Shown: piece by piece, positions 50,160-59,036 of the stretch | Layout: every line of letters begins with the position of its first letter | Position numbering within the stretch: the stretch's first letter is position 1 | From: SIG455 sp045589495 | GTDB taxonomy: Bacteria; Bacillota; Clostridia; UMGS1810 | Assembly (NCBI GenBank): GCA_045589495.1 | Contig: JAZNPF010000016.1 | Coordinates: 1-64,000, forward strand | Direction: 5' to 3' | DNA length: 64,000 nucleotides | Program-made: the position numbers and the translations under genes | The notes under the pieces: model-generated | What the model saw: the letters and a program-made list of their open reading frames with translations, nothing else | What the model was told of the DNA's origin: nothing | Databases searched by the model: none

Positions 50160-50749
50160 ATATCGGTGTATTGGTATCCGGCGGCGGAACTAATCTTCAG
50201 GCACTTATAGACGCTTGCAAATCCGGTGTTATAAAATCGGGCAGAATTGTTACTGTTGTCAGCAGTAAAGCAGGAGCCTATGCACTTACCAGAGCAGAAG
50301 AAAACGGAATAAATTCAGCCGTATTTTCTAAAAAAGATTTTGCTTCAAAAGACGAACTTGACTCTGCAATTGCAAAGCACATGCAGGATATGAATGTAGA
50401 CCTTATAGTCATGGCTGGGTATTTGTCAATAGTGGGCGATAAACTTTTAAAAGCCTATGAAAATAAAATTATAAATATCCACCCGTCACTTATTCCGTCA
50501 TTTTGCGGAGACGGTTTTTATGGACTCAAGGTACATCAGGCTGCACTTGATTACGGTGTTAAAGTAACCGGTGCAACTGTCCATTTTGTAAACGAAGTTA
50601 CTGATGGCGGAAAGATAATTTTGCAAAAAGCAGTATATATAAACGAAGACGATACTGCTGAAACATTGCAAAAAAGAGTTATGGAAGAGGCCGAATGGAA
50701 AATACTTCCCGAAGCAGTTGAACTTATATGCAGCGGAAAAATAAAATAG
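50153..50749 (+). CDS. purN: Glycinamide ribonucleotide formyltransferase PurN
   Basis: 198 residues. GVLVSGGGTNLQAL opens the formyl transferase fold; the catalytic NIHPSLIPSF (Asn, His) and the late TGATVHFVNE with Asp follow. It transfers formyl from 10-formyl-THF to GAR. It overlaps purM by 7 nt. Confidence 0.97.
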   Translation: MLNIGVLVSGGGTNLQALIDACKSGVIKSGRIVTVVSSKAGAYALTRAEENGINSAVFSKKDFASKDELDSAIAKHMQDMNVDLIVMAGYLSIVGDKLLKAYENKIINIHPSLIPSFCGDGFYGLKVHQAALDYGVKVTGATVHFVNEVTDGGKIILQKAVYINEDDTAETLQKRVMEEAEWKILPEAVELICSGKIK

Positions 50750-50761
50750 GAGATAGTAACT

Positions 50762-51475
50762 ATGCAGAAAATAAATATTTATGACGACTTAAAAGCCAAT
50801 GCCTATCCCGGCAGAGGTATTGTAATAGGTAAAAGCGCTGACGGAAAAAGTGCAGTTACCGCATATTTTATTATGGGCAGAAGCGAAAACAGCAGAAACA
50901 GAGTTTTTGTTGAAGATGGTGACGGAATTCGCACGCAGGCGTTTGATGAATCTAAACTTACAGACCCGCATCTTATAATTTATGCTCCTGTTCGTGTTCT
51001 TGGCAACAAAACCATTGTAACCAACGGCGACCAGACAGATACTATTTATGATTTAATGAATCAGCAGATGACTTTTGAGCAGAGTTTAAGAACACGTGAG
51101 TTTGAAGATGACGCACCAAACTACACACCAAGAATTTCAGGTATTATGAAAGTAGAGGGCGGCGAATACAGTTATGCAATGTCTATTCTTAAAAGCAATA
51201 ACGGAAATCCCGATTCCTGCCTGAGATTTACATACTCATATAAAAACCCATTAGATGGTGAAGGTCATTTCATACACACTTATATGGGTGACGGAAATCC
51301 GCTTCCGTCATTTGAGGGTGAACCTGTGCTTGTAAGCATTCCAGACAGCATAGATGCTTTTGCAGATGAACTTTGGGAGTCTTTAAACGAAGATAATAAA
51401 GTTTCTCTCTTTGTAAGATATATTGATATTGCCACAGGCAAAACCGATACAAGAATTATAAACAAAAATAAGTAA
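50762..51475 (+). CDS. Stand-alone IMP cyclohydrolase (PurO-like)
   Basis: 237 residues. It resembles the archaeal PurO/IMP cyclohydrolase-like family (NTN-hydrolase-like fold), with AYPGRGI near the N-terminus, the YFIMGRSENSRNR segment and PNYTPRISG in mid-protein. It closes FAICAR to IMP. The usual bacterial enzyme is the N-terminal half of PurH, which is missing from the next gene, so this protein probably supplies that step. AGGAGA precedes the ATG. Confidence 0.85.
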   Translation: MQKINIYDDLKANAYPGRGIVIGKSADGKSAVTAYFIMGRSENSRNRVFVEDGDGIRTQAFDESKLTDPHLIIYAPVRVLGNKTIVTNGDQTDTIYDLMNQQMTFEQSLRTREFEDDAPNYTPRISGIMKVEGGEYSYAMSILKSNNGNPDSCLRFTYSYKNPLDGEGHFIHTYMGDGNPLPSFEGEPVLVSIPDSIDAFADELWESLNEDNKVSLFVRYIDIATGKTDTRIINKNK

Positions 51476-51493
51476 TAAGAAAGGAATTTTGCT

Positions 51494-52669
51494 ATGACAG
51501 AGATGCAGTTAAAATATGGTTGTAATCCTAACCAGAAACCATCAAGAGTATTTATGGCAGAAGGAAGTGAACTCCCAATTGAAGTTATCGGCGGTCGTCC
51601 CGGATATATTAACTTGCTTGATGCGTTTAACGGATATCAACTTGTGAAAGAACTTAAAAAAGCCACAGGTTTGCCGTCGGCAACATCATTCAAGCACGTT
51701 TCACCTGCAGGTGCTGCAGTTGGCTTACCGCTTACAGATACACTTAAAAAGATTTATTTTACAGATGATGTGCAGCTTTCTCCGCTTGCGTGTGCGTATG
51801 CAAGAGCAAGAGGTGCAGATAGAATGTCATCATTCGGTGACTTTATAGCCCTTTCGGACGAGTGTGATAAAGAGACAGCACTGCTTATTAAAAAGGAAGT
51901 TTCAGACGGTGTTATAGCACCTTCATATTCAGACGAAGCACTTGAAATTCTTAAAGCAAAGAAAAACGGAAATTACTGCATTTTGAAAATGGACGATACT
52001 TATGTTCCTGCACCTATTGAAACAAAGCAGGTTTACGGTGTAACATTTGAGCAGGGCAGAAATGAACTTGATATAAATGAAGAATTGCTTTCAAATGTTG
52101 TAACAGATAACAAAGTCCTTTCTGAAGAAGCAAAAAGAGATTTAATGATTTCTCTTATAGTTTTAAAATATACACAGTCTAACAGTGTATGCTATGTAAA
52201 AGACGGTCAGGCAATCGGTATAGGTGCAGGACAGCAGTCAAGAATCCATTGTACACGTCTTGCCGGTCAGAAGGCTGATAATTGGTGGTTACGCCAGTGC
52301 CCGAAAGTTCTGGAACTTCAGTTTGTAGACGGAATTAAGCGTGCAGACCGTGATAATGCTATTGATGTTTATATTGGTGACGAGTACGAAGATGTTTTGG
52401 CTGACGGTACATGGCAGAATATTTTCAAAGTAAAGCCTGAAGTGTTTACTGTTGAAGAGAAAAAGGCCTGGATTGCCAAAAATACAGAAGTTTCACTTGG
52501 TTCTGATGCGTTCTTCCCGTTTGGAGATAATATCGAACGTGCCCACAAAAGCGGTGTAATGTATATTGCAGAACCCGGTGGTTCAGTTCGTGACGATAAT
52601 GTTATAGAAACCTGTAACAAGTATAATATTGCAATGGCGTTCACAGGAATCAGACTTTTCCATCATTGA
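51494..52669 (+). CDS. purH: Stand-alone AICAR transformylase (PurH C-terminal domain only)
   Basis: 391 residues. It starts directly with the AICARFT region: QLKYGCNPNQKP, then the catalytic FKHVSPAGAAVG (Lys-His) and AGQQSRIHCTRLAG and the late DAFFPFGDNIERA. The N-terminal MGS-like IMP cyclohydrolase domain of normal PurH is absent. It formylates AICAR using 10-formyl-THF. GAAAGGA precedes the ATG. With the upstream cyclohydrolase it makes a two-gene equivalent of PurH. Confidence 0.93.
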   Translation: MTEMQLKYGCNPNQKPSRVFMAEGSELPIEVIGGRPGYINLLDAFNGYQLVKELKKATGLPSATSFKHVSPAGAAVGLPLTDTLKKIYFTDDVQLSPLACAYARARGADRMSSFGDFIALSDECDKETALLIKKEVSDGVIAPSYSDEALEILKAKKNGNYCILKMDDTYVPAPIETKQVYGVTFEQGRNELDINEELLSNVVTDNKVLSEEAKRDLMISLIVLKYTQSNSVCYVKDGQAIGIGAGQQSRIHCTRLAGQKADNWWLRQCPKVLELQFVDGIKRADRDNAIDVYIGDEYEDVLADGTWQNIFKVKPEVFTVEEKKAWIAKNTEVSLGSDAFFPFGDNIERAHKSGVMYIAEPGGSVRDDNVIETCNKYNIAMAFTGIRLFHH

Positions 52670-52689
52670 TATCAGAAAGGAAATAGATT

Positions 52690-53952
52690 ATGAAGATTTT
52701 AGTAGTTGGAAGCGGCGGCAGAGAGCATACAATTGTATGGAAACTCTCACAAAGCCCCAATGCAGAAAAAATATATTGCGCACCGGGTAACTACGGTATT
52801 TCCCAACTGGCTGAATGTGTTGATATTAAAGTAGACGATTTTGATGCTTTAACCGCTTTTGCCAAAGAAAAAGAAATTGATCTTACTGTTGTTGGTCCTG
52901 ATGATCCGCTTGTTGCGGGAATTGTAGATGCTTTTGAAAAAGAGGGATTGAGAGTATTCGGTCCCCGTGCCAATGCCGCTATTATTGAGGGCAGTAAGGT
53001 GTATTCAAAGGAATTGATGAAAAAATACAATATTCCTACAGCGGCTTATGAAGTTTTTGATAATAGCGCGGACGCACTTGATTATATTAAAAAACAAAAT
53101 ACATACCCGACTGTTATAAAAGCAGAAGGCCTTGCGCTTGGAAAGGGCGTAATCATAGCACAGAACTATGATGAGGCGGCTGATGCAATTGCCGATATTA
53201 TGGATAAAAAGATTTTTGGCGAGTCAGGTAACCGTGTTGTTATAGAGGAATTCTTAACCGGACCGGAAGTTTCTGTTTTGTCGTTTACAGACGGTAAAAC
53301 AATTGTGCCTATGGTAACTGCTCAGGACCATAAGCGTGCTTATGATAATGATATGGGACCAAACACCGGTGGTATGGGAACATTTTCACCTAGCAGAACA
53401 TATACTGCTGAAATGTCAAAGTATACTTATGACAATATTTTAGTGCCCACAATGAATGCACTTAACTCTGAGGGCAGAACGTTCAAAGGAATAATCTTCT
53501 TTGGGCTTATGATGACCCCCAATGGTGTTAAAGTAATTGAGTATAACGCACGTTTTGGCGATCCTGAAACTCAGGTTGTACTTCCAAGACTTAAAACCGA
53601 CTTGCTTGAGATATTCAATGCAGTAGTTGATGAACGTCTTGCTGATGTTAATGTTGAGTGGGAAGATAACGCCGCTGTATGTGTTATCTGTGCATCCGGC
53701 GGATATCCTAAAAAATATCAGACCGGTTATGAAATCAGCGGTATTGATGTTGCTGAGTCAAGAGGCGATGTTACTGTTTTCCATGCAGGAACAAAGGGTG
53801 TGGATGGTAAGTGCGTAACTGCCGGAGGCAGAGTTTTAGGTGTTACTGCACTTGATGAAAATCTTGATAAAGCAATTAAAAAAGCATACGAAGCAGTAGG
53901 GGACATAAACTTTACTGATATGCATTTCCGTAAGGATATCGGAATTAAATAA
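52690..53952 (+). CDS. purD: Phosphoribosylamine-glycine ligase PurD
   Basis: 420 residues, ATP-grasp. GSGGREHTIVWKL opens it; VIKAEGLALGKGV, the DHKRAYDNDMGPNTGGMG signature and NARFGDPETQ follow. It couples glycine to phosphoribosylamine. Last gene of the purine operon, followed by a strong terminator. Confidence 0.97.
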   Translation: MKILVVGSGGREHTIVWKLSQSPNAEKIYCAPGNYGISQLAECVDIKVDDFDALTAFAKEKEIDLTVVGPDDPLVAGIVDAFEKEGLRVFGPRANAAIIEGSKVYSKELMKKYNIPTAAYEVFDNSADALDYIKKQNTYPTVIKAEGLALGKGVIIAQNYDEAADAIADIMDKKIFGESGNRVVIEEFLTGPEVSVLSFTDGKTIVPMVTAQDHKRAYDNDMGPNTGGMGTFSPSRTYTAEMSKYTYDNILVPTMNALNSEGRTFKGIIFFGLMMTPNGVKVIEYNARFGDPETQVVLPRLKTDLLEIFNAVVDERLADVNVEWEDNAAVCVICASGGYPKKYQTGYEISGIDVAESRGDVTVFHAGTKGVDGKCVTAGGRVLGVTALDENLDKAIKKAYEAVGDINFTDMHFRKDIGIK

Positions 53953-53965
53953 TAAAATCAAAAAG

Positions 53966-53997
53966 AAATCCCGGCGCTTATAAGTGCCGGGATTTAA
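53966..53997. terminator. Bidirectional terminator shared by purD and cysK
   Basis: Near-perfect stem AAATCCCGGC.../...GCCGGGATTT (53966-53995). Confidence 0.87.
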
Positions 53998-54000
53998 AAT

Positions 54001-54924
54001 TTATTCATCAAACATTTTTGTTGATAAATATCTGTTTCCTGTATCGGGCAAAAGTGTGACAATAGTTTTTCCTGCATTTTCAGTTCTGTTTGCAACTTCT
54101 GCTGCAGCGCAAAGTGCTGCTCCTGATGATATTCCCACAAGTATTCCTGAATTCTTTGCAAATTCTCTTCCAAATTTCATTGCATCTTCTGATTTGACAG
54201 TTACAACCTCATCATAAATAGTCGTATCAAGTAGTTCCGGAATAAAATTTGCACCAATTCCCTGAATTCCGTGAGATGATGCTTTTCCGCCTGAAAGAAT
54301 GGGAGATTCGTAAGGTTCAATAGCAATTATTTTGATATTCGGATTTTTTGATTTCAGATATTTTCCAACACCTGTCAGCGTGCCACCTGTTCCGACGCCT
54401 GCTATAAATATGTCAACCTGGCCGTCAGTATCATCGTATATTTCAGGACCGGTTGTATTTATGTGCGCTATGGCGTTTGATTCATTTGTAAATTGAGATG
54501 GAATAAAAGAGGATTCATAAGATTTTGCCAATTCTTCTGCTTTTTCTATTGCACCGCTCATACCTTTGCTACCGTCTGTGAGTACGATTTGTGCACCGTA
54601 TGCTTTTAAAAGTTTTTGACGTTCAATGCTCATTGTTTCCGGCATTGTAAGAATTATTTTGTATCCGCGTTCGGCACATATTGCAGCCAGACCGATACCT
54701 GTATTGCCGCTTGTAGGCTCAATAATAACTGTGTCTTTTTTAATAAGCCCTTTGTTTTGCGCGTCATTGAGCATTTGAAGTGCAGCTCTGTCTTTTACAC
54801 TTCCGGCGGGATTGAAATATTCAAGTTTCGCTAAAACAGTGGCATTGTCTGTGCTGATATAACGGCTTACGTCCATAAGCGGTGTTTTGCCGATTAACTG
54901 GTCGATAGATGTAAATATATTCAT
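54001..54924 (-). CDS. cysK: Cysteine synthase (O-acetylserine sulfhydrylase)
   Basis: 307 residues, PLP fold type II. Schiff-base lysine K44 (GSVKDRAA), phosphate-side TSGNTG (71-76) and GVGTGGTLTG. It makes cysteine from O-acetylserine and sulfide. AAGGAG precedes the ATG. The single gene has its own promoter; no cysE is adjacent in the window. Confidence 0.95.
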   Translation of the reverse strand: MNIFTSIDQLIGKTPLMDVSRYISTDNATVLAKLEYFNPAGSVKDRAALQMLNDAQNKGLIKKDTVIIEPTSGNTGIGLAAICAERGYKIILTMPETMSIERQKLLKAYGAQIVLTDGSKGMSGAIEKAEELAKSYESSFIPSQFTNESNAIAHINTTGPEIYDDTDGQVDIFIAGVGTGGTLTGVGKYLKSKNPNIKIIAIEPYESPILSGGKASSHGIQGIGANFIPELLDTTIYDEVVTVKSEDAMKFGREFAKNSGILVGISSGAALCAAAEVANRTENAGKTIVTLLPDTGNRYLSTKMFDE

Positions 54925-54959
54925 TTAACTAAATAACTCCTTATATTTTCGTTTGTTAT

Positions 54960-54988
54960 ATGATATATCAATTGTACGTGTTTGTCAA
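54960..54988 (-). promoter_or_regulatory. Promoter of cysK
   Basis: TTGACA (complement of 54983-54988), 17 bp, TATCAT (complement of 54960-54965). Confidence 0.82.
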
Positions 54989-55033
54989 GACGGACTATAT
55001 GGAAAAATTTTTTGTGAAACAATGTTGCAAATA

Positions 55034-55062
55034 TTGAAAATAGTTCCAATGTGTGATACAAT
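55034..55062 (+). promoter_or_regulatory. Promoter of the aldo/keto reductase gene
   Basis: TTGAAA (55034-55039), 17 bp, TACAAT (55057-55062), leaving a leader of about 120 nt with no clear structure. Confidence 0.7.
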
Positions 55063-55190
55063 AATTTAAATATTAAAGTTATTAAGATGTGCTGTTATAA
55101 TTATGAAAAAAATCAGAATCAGTAACATGATAGAATTATGTTCAAAATGAACTCTTGACTTAACAAAATATGTGTAAAGGATATGGTTGT

Positions 55191-56297
55191 ATGTCATTCG
55201 ATAAAATTAAAGGAAATCTTGGTTTTGGATGTATGCGCTTAAAAATGAAAGAAAACGAGGTTGACAAAGAGGAATTTAATCGTATGATAGACGCTTTTAT
55301 GGATGCGGGGTTTAATTATTTTGATACTGCACACGGGTATATCGGTGGCAAGAGTGAAAAAGCAATACGTGACTGCCTTTCAGCAAGATATAACAGGGAG
55401 GACTTTGTTCTTGCAAATAAGATTTCATACTGGGGGTTTGAAAAGGAGGAGGATATAATTCCTCTTTTTGAAGAACAACTTAAACTTTGCGGTGTAGAGT
55501 ATTTTGACTTTTATCTTTTTCATGCTATGAATCGGGGAGCGTATGAAAAACACAAAAGATGTAATACTTTTGAAATTGTAAAACAACTTAAACAGCAGGG
55601 AAAGATAAAGCATATTGCAATGTCTTTTCATGATACTGCAGATTTTCTTGATTTGATACTTACAGAACAACCATATATGGAAGCGGTTCAATTACAATTA
55701 AATTACCTCGATTATGATGATCCTACAGTACAGAGTAAGGCGTGTTATGATGTTGCCGTAAAGCATGGAAAAAAGGTTATTGTAATGGAACCTGTAAAAG
55801 GCGGAGCACTTGTCAATCTTCCAAAAGAGGCTGCAACAGTTCTTGAAGAACTCGGAAAAGCAAGTCAGGCATCTTATGCTCTTCGCTATGCGGCAAGTTA
55901 TCCCGAAGTTTTTATGGTTCTCTCAGGTATGGGCAATACGGAAATGATGAACGATAATATAAAAACTTTAAAAAATTTTGTGCCTATACGCAACGATGAG
56001 TTCAAGATTTTTGATCAAGCACGTGAAATAATACGAACGGTAAAACAACTTCCGTGTACAAAATGCAATTATTGTGCGGATGTTTGCCCGTCCAAAATCC
56101 ATATATCAGAAATTTTTTCTATATATAACAGTTATTTGGGGGCAAAAATTTCACGCAGTCAGACAAAAGAATATTTGGCATCACACCTTGAAGAAATATC
56201 TAGTTGTATTAAATGCGGAAAATGCGAAAACACTTGCCCGCAAAACATAAATATAAGAAATGAACTTGAAAGAATTGAGAAAATTGCCAATGAATAA
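55191..56297 (+). CDS. Aldo/keto reductase with C-terminal 2x[4Fe-4S] domain
   Basis: 368 residues. The AKR barrel (1-270) has FDTAHGY (Asp, Tyr of the tetrad), a lysine in LANKIS and His in LFHAM. A C-terminal ferredoxin-type domain carries two cluster motifs, CTKCNYCADVC (about 284-294) and CIKCGKCENTC (about 343-353). Such AKRs are common in anaerobes and may take electrons from ferredoxin instead of NADPH. Substrate unknown. The chosen ATG has AAAGGA upstream; an in-frame ATG seven codons earlier lacks one. It overlaps the next gene. Confidence 0.9.
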   Translation: MSFDKIKGNLGFGCMRLKMKENEVDKEEFNRMIDAFMDAGFNYFDTAHGYIGGKSEKAIRDCLSARYNREDFVLANKISYWGFEKEEDIIPLFEEQLKLCGVEYFDFYLFHAMNRGAYEKHKRCNTFEIVKQLKQQGKIKHIAMSFHDTADFLDLILTEQPYMEAVQLQLNYLDYDDPTVQSKACYDVAVKHGKKVIVMEPVKGGALVNLPKEAATVLEELGKASQASYALRYAASYPEVFMVLSGMGNTEMMNDNIKTLKNFVPIRNDEFKIFDQAREIIRTVKQLPCTKCNYCADVCPSKIHISEIFSIYNSYLGAKISRSQTKEYLASHLEEISSCIKCGKCENTCPQNINIRNELERIEKIANE

Positions 56298-56721
56298 TCT
56301 GGATAAAGCAAAAAAGATGCTTGTTGAAGGCAAATACACCTGTGTTTTGTGTAAAGAAAATGAAATTTTTTGTTCTGACAAAAGGGGAGTAAAACCTCTT
56401 GTTGAATTTTTTGAGTCGGGTAAGAATTTTTCTGGGTTTTCTGCCGCCGACAAAACAGTAGGTGCGGGTGCTGCACACATATATTCGTTACTTGGTGTTA
56501 AAGAAGTCTGGGCAAATGTTATAAGTGAGGATGGAGAAAGAATTCTTACGGAAAATAGAATTTGTGTTAAATATGAAACGAAAGTTCCGTATATTATCAA
56601 CCGTAAAGGCGATGACCGATGCCCCATGGAAAAATGCGTACAAGGTGTTCTTGATTCGAAAGAAGCATTTGAAAATATAAAAAAAGCACTCTCAGACCTT
56701 ACGCTTTCTAAAACGAATTAA
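56290..56721 (+). CDS. DUF1893-family protein
   Basis: 143 residues, probably cytosolic. From memory it matches DUF1893 (the cytidine deaminase-like/YdaT type with VLCKENEI, GVKPLVEFFESG, VGAGAAHIYSLLG and a late CPMEKCV). Family function is unknown; the conserved Cys pair at the end may bind metal. The ATG overlaps the upstream stop, indicating coupling. A 10-codon longer start is possible. Confidence 0.75.
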   Translation: MNNLDKAKKMLVEGKYTCVLCKENEIFCSDKRGVKPLVEFFESGKNFSGFSAADKTVGAGAAHIYSLLGVKEVWANVISEDGERILTENRICVKYETKVPYIINRKGDDRCPMEKCVQGVLDSKEAFENIKKALSDLTLSKTN

Positions 56722-56752
56722 GCCTTTGTTGGTTATAACAGGAGAAATGATT

Positions 56753-57007
56753 GTGAGTAATTATGTGATTATACTTTTAGTTTGGAATATGATTGTTATG
56801 CTTATTTATGGTGTTGATAAAATGCAGGCAAAAATAGGCGGTAGCCGTATAAGTGAGTTGTCATTATTGATATGTGCTTTTTTGTTTGGTGGATCTGGTG
56901 CGATGTTTGGAATGATTTTGTTTCACCATAAAACTTCAAAAACAAAATTCCGCATCCTTGTTCCAATTGCAGCAGTTGTGGTTATGATTGCAACATGTTT
57001 TTTGTAA
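56753..57007 (+). CDS. DUF1294-family small membrane protein
   Basis: 84 residues from the GTG with AGGAG 8 nt upstream. Two hydrophobic segments at each end and the DUF1294 core YGVDKMQAK, GGSGAMFGMILFHHKTSK, LVP. Found in many bacteria, function unknown. It follows the DUF1893 gene by about 30 bp and is likely in the same operon. Confidence 0.85.
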   Translation: MSNYVIILLVWNMIVMLIYGVDKMQAKIGGSRISELSLLICAFLFGGSGAMFGMILFHHKTSKTKFRILVPIAAVVVMIATCFL

Positions 57008-57110
57008 GAGTTCTTTGTTTGCGGTGGAATGAGTGAAATATAAATAGTTCAGTTATTTTATAATAAATTTAAATGAAAAATTAACTTTTTGATTACAGGG
57101 AGGTAATAAT

Positions 57111-57455
57111 ATGTATAAAGAAATAAAACAACTGAAAACAGAAACGAAATTAAACAATGAAGGCAAGGAGAAAATGTTTATGACCGATCTTGCAGACTTT
57201 GATGTATCGGATCCGAGAATCAGGCTTTTCTCTTTGGTGCAGGTAAAGCCTGGTGAAGAAGTGCAATATCATATTCACATTGGGGAGAGTGAAACTTACT
57301 TTATTCTTTCAGGACAGGGCATTTATAATGATAACGGAAACAAGGTTGACGTGGTTCCTGGAATGGTAACATTAACCCCGTCAGGTCAAGGTCATTCTAT
57401 TAGAAATACCGGTGATGAAATGCTTGTTTTTATTGCTCTTATTCTTGCTGATTGA
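57111..57455 (+). CDS. Small cupin protein
   Basis: 114 residues, single cupin domain. Motif 1: YHIHIGESETYFILSGQG (His-His-Glu metal set) and motif 2: PSGQGHSIRN. No DNA-binding domain. It is 43 bp upstream of glnA and likely co-transcribed. It may bind a small metabolite and tune nitrogen metabolism, but this is inference. GGGAGG precedes the ATG. Confidence 0.88.
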   Translation: MYKEIKQLKTETKLNNEGKEKMFMTDLADFDVSDPRIRLFSLVQVKPGEEVQYHIHIGESETYFILSGQGIYNDNGNKVDVVPGMVTLTPSGQGHSIRNTGDEMLVFIALILAD

Positions 57456-57498
57456 ATGTAAATAATATTGGTATATATTTAAAAAGGAGAGGTTTCCA

Positions 57499-58923
57499 AT
57501 GAAGAAAACGGTGAAAGACATTTTAAATATCATTAAAGAAAATGATATTAAAATGGTAGATTTTAAAATGGTTGACATCAATGGCCAATACCGTCATGTT
57601 ACAATTCCTGCAAACAATTTTTCGGAAAAGACAATGAAAAACGGTATTGGATTTGATGCGTCGAATTACGGTTATGCTGTTGTTGAAAAGAGTGATATGG
57701 TGTTTATACCTGATCCTGATACAGCGGTTATTGATCCTTTCTGCCAGATACCTACATTGTCAATGACGGGGAATGCAATGATTATAGATAATCCTGAAAA
57801 CAGACCGCTTGCACAGTATCCCCGTAATATCGTCCTTGCTGCGGAAAAATATATGCGTGACAGCGGAATTGCGGATAAAATGATTATTCTGCCTGAATTT
57901 GAATTTTATCTGTTTGACCAGGTGGGTTGGGAAGTAAAGCCTAACTCAATAGGTATGTCTGTTGATGCAGTTCAGGCACACTGGAACAGCGGTGTGGAAG
58001 GAACAGGCTGTGTTGTTCCAAAACAGAAGAATTATCATATTGCAAAACCGTTTGACGTTTCGTATGAAGCAAGAAGTGAAATGTGTATGTTGATTGAAGA
58101 AGCAGGAATTGCTCTTAACTATCATCATCCGGAAGTCGGTGCTGCAGGACAATTTGAAATAGAGCCCGAACTCGGTGAAATGTCGAAAATGGCTGATGCA
58201 ACCATGATGATTAAATATATTATTCACAACACGGCACAGAAATACGGAATGTCTGCAACATTTATGCCAAAACCTGTTATGGGTGAGGCAGGAAGCGGTA
58301 TGCATGTACATATGCTTCTTATGAAAGACGGACAACCTGTGTTCTCTGATGATAACGGATATTCCAACTTGAGCAGGGAAGCACATTACTTTATCGGTGG
58401 TTTGTTAAAACACATTGCATCACTTTGTGCACTTACCAATCCAAGTACAAACTCATTTAAACGTTTGGTTCCCGGGTTTGAAGCACCAGTTACAGTAGGA
58501 TATGCAACGTCAAACCGCAGTGCAGTTATCCGTATACCTGCGTATGCAAAAGAACCGGCATTAAGACGTTTTGAACTCAGAAATCCTGATGCAACATGTA
58601 ATCCGTATTTCTGCTATGCTGCAATTCTTATGGCTGGTCTTGATGGTATCAAGAATAAAATTGATCCGCACGAGAATGGTTGGGGTCCGTATGATATGAA
58701 CCTTTATCATTTGAGTGATGAAGAAAAAGCAAAATTGAAACATCTTCCCACTTCACTTGAAGAAGCACTTGATGCACTTGAGAAAGACCACGATTACTTA
58801 ACCGCAGGCGGCGTATTCCCTGAATCGTTGCTTGAAAGTTTCATAAGTGCAAAAAGAGAGGAATGCAGAGCACTTTCTGCAATTCCGCATCCTGCAGAAT
58901 TTGATAAATACTATAATTTATAA
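57499..58923 (+). CDS. glnA: Glutamine synthetase, type I
   Basis: 474 residues. The family signatures GSGMHVHMLL, the ATP-binding and glutamate-binding loops, NRSAVIRIP and RRFELRNPDATCNPYF are intact. The tail (about 410-474) has an insertion-like DALEKDHDYLTAGGVFPESLL; the adenylylation-site Tyr region of the GSI-beta class is present in LKHLP..., but whether it is modified cannot be told. It makes glutamine from glutamate and ammonia. AAAAGGAGAGG precedes the ATG. Promoter not clear; probably read from the cupin gene. Confidence 0.96.
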   Translation: MKKTVKDILNIIKENDIKMVDFKMVDINGQYRHVTIPANNFSEKTMKNGIGFDASNYGYAVVEKSDMVFIPDPDTAVIDPFCQIPTLSMTGNAMIIDNPENRPLAQYPRNIVLAAEKYMRDSGIADKMIILPEFEFYLFDQVGWEVKPNSIGMSVDAVQAHWNSGVEGTGCVVPKQKNYHIAKPFDVSYEARSEMCMLIEEAGIALNYHHPEVGAAGQFEIEPELGEMSKMADATMMIKYIIHNTAQKYGMSATFMPKPVMGEAGSGMHVHMLLMKDGQPVFSDDNGYSNLSREAHYFIGGLLKHIASLCALTNPSTNSFKRLVPGFEAPVTVGYATSNRSAVIRIPAYAKEPALRRFELRNPDATCNPYFCYAAILMAGLDGIKNKIDPHENGWGPYDMNLYHLSDEEKAKLKHLPTSLEEALDALEKDHDYLTAGGVFPESLLESFISAKREECRALSAIPHPAEFDKYYNL

Positions 58924-58929
58924 AAACCC

Positions 58930-58964
58930 AAAAGCGCTTACAGTTTATCTGTAAGTGCTTTTAA
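58930..58964 (+). terminator. Terminator after glnA
   Basis: Fourteen-bp stem (58930-58943 with 58949-58962), one wobble, T-rich after. Confidence 0.82.
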
Positions 58965-59036
58965 ATTTTATGCAAAATTAAAATGAATGAAGTATTCTTC
59001 TGTTCACATTTGAGATACTATAAACGAGGTGAACCT

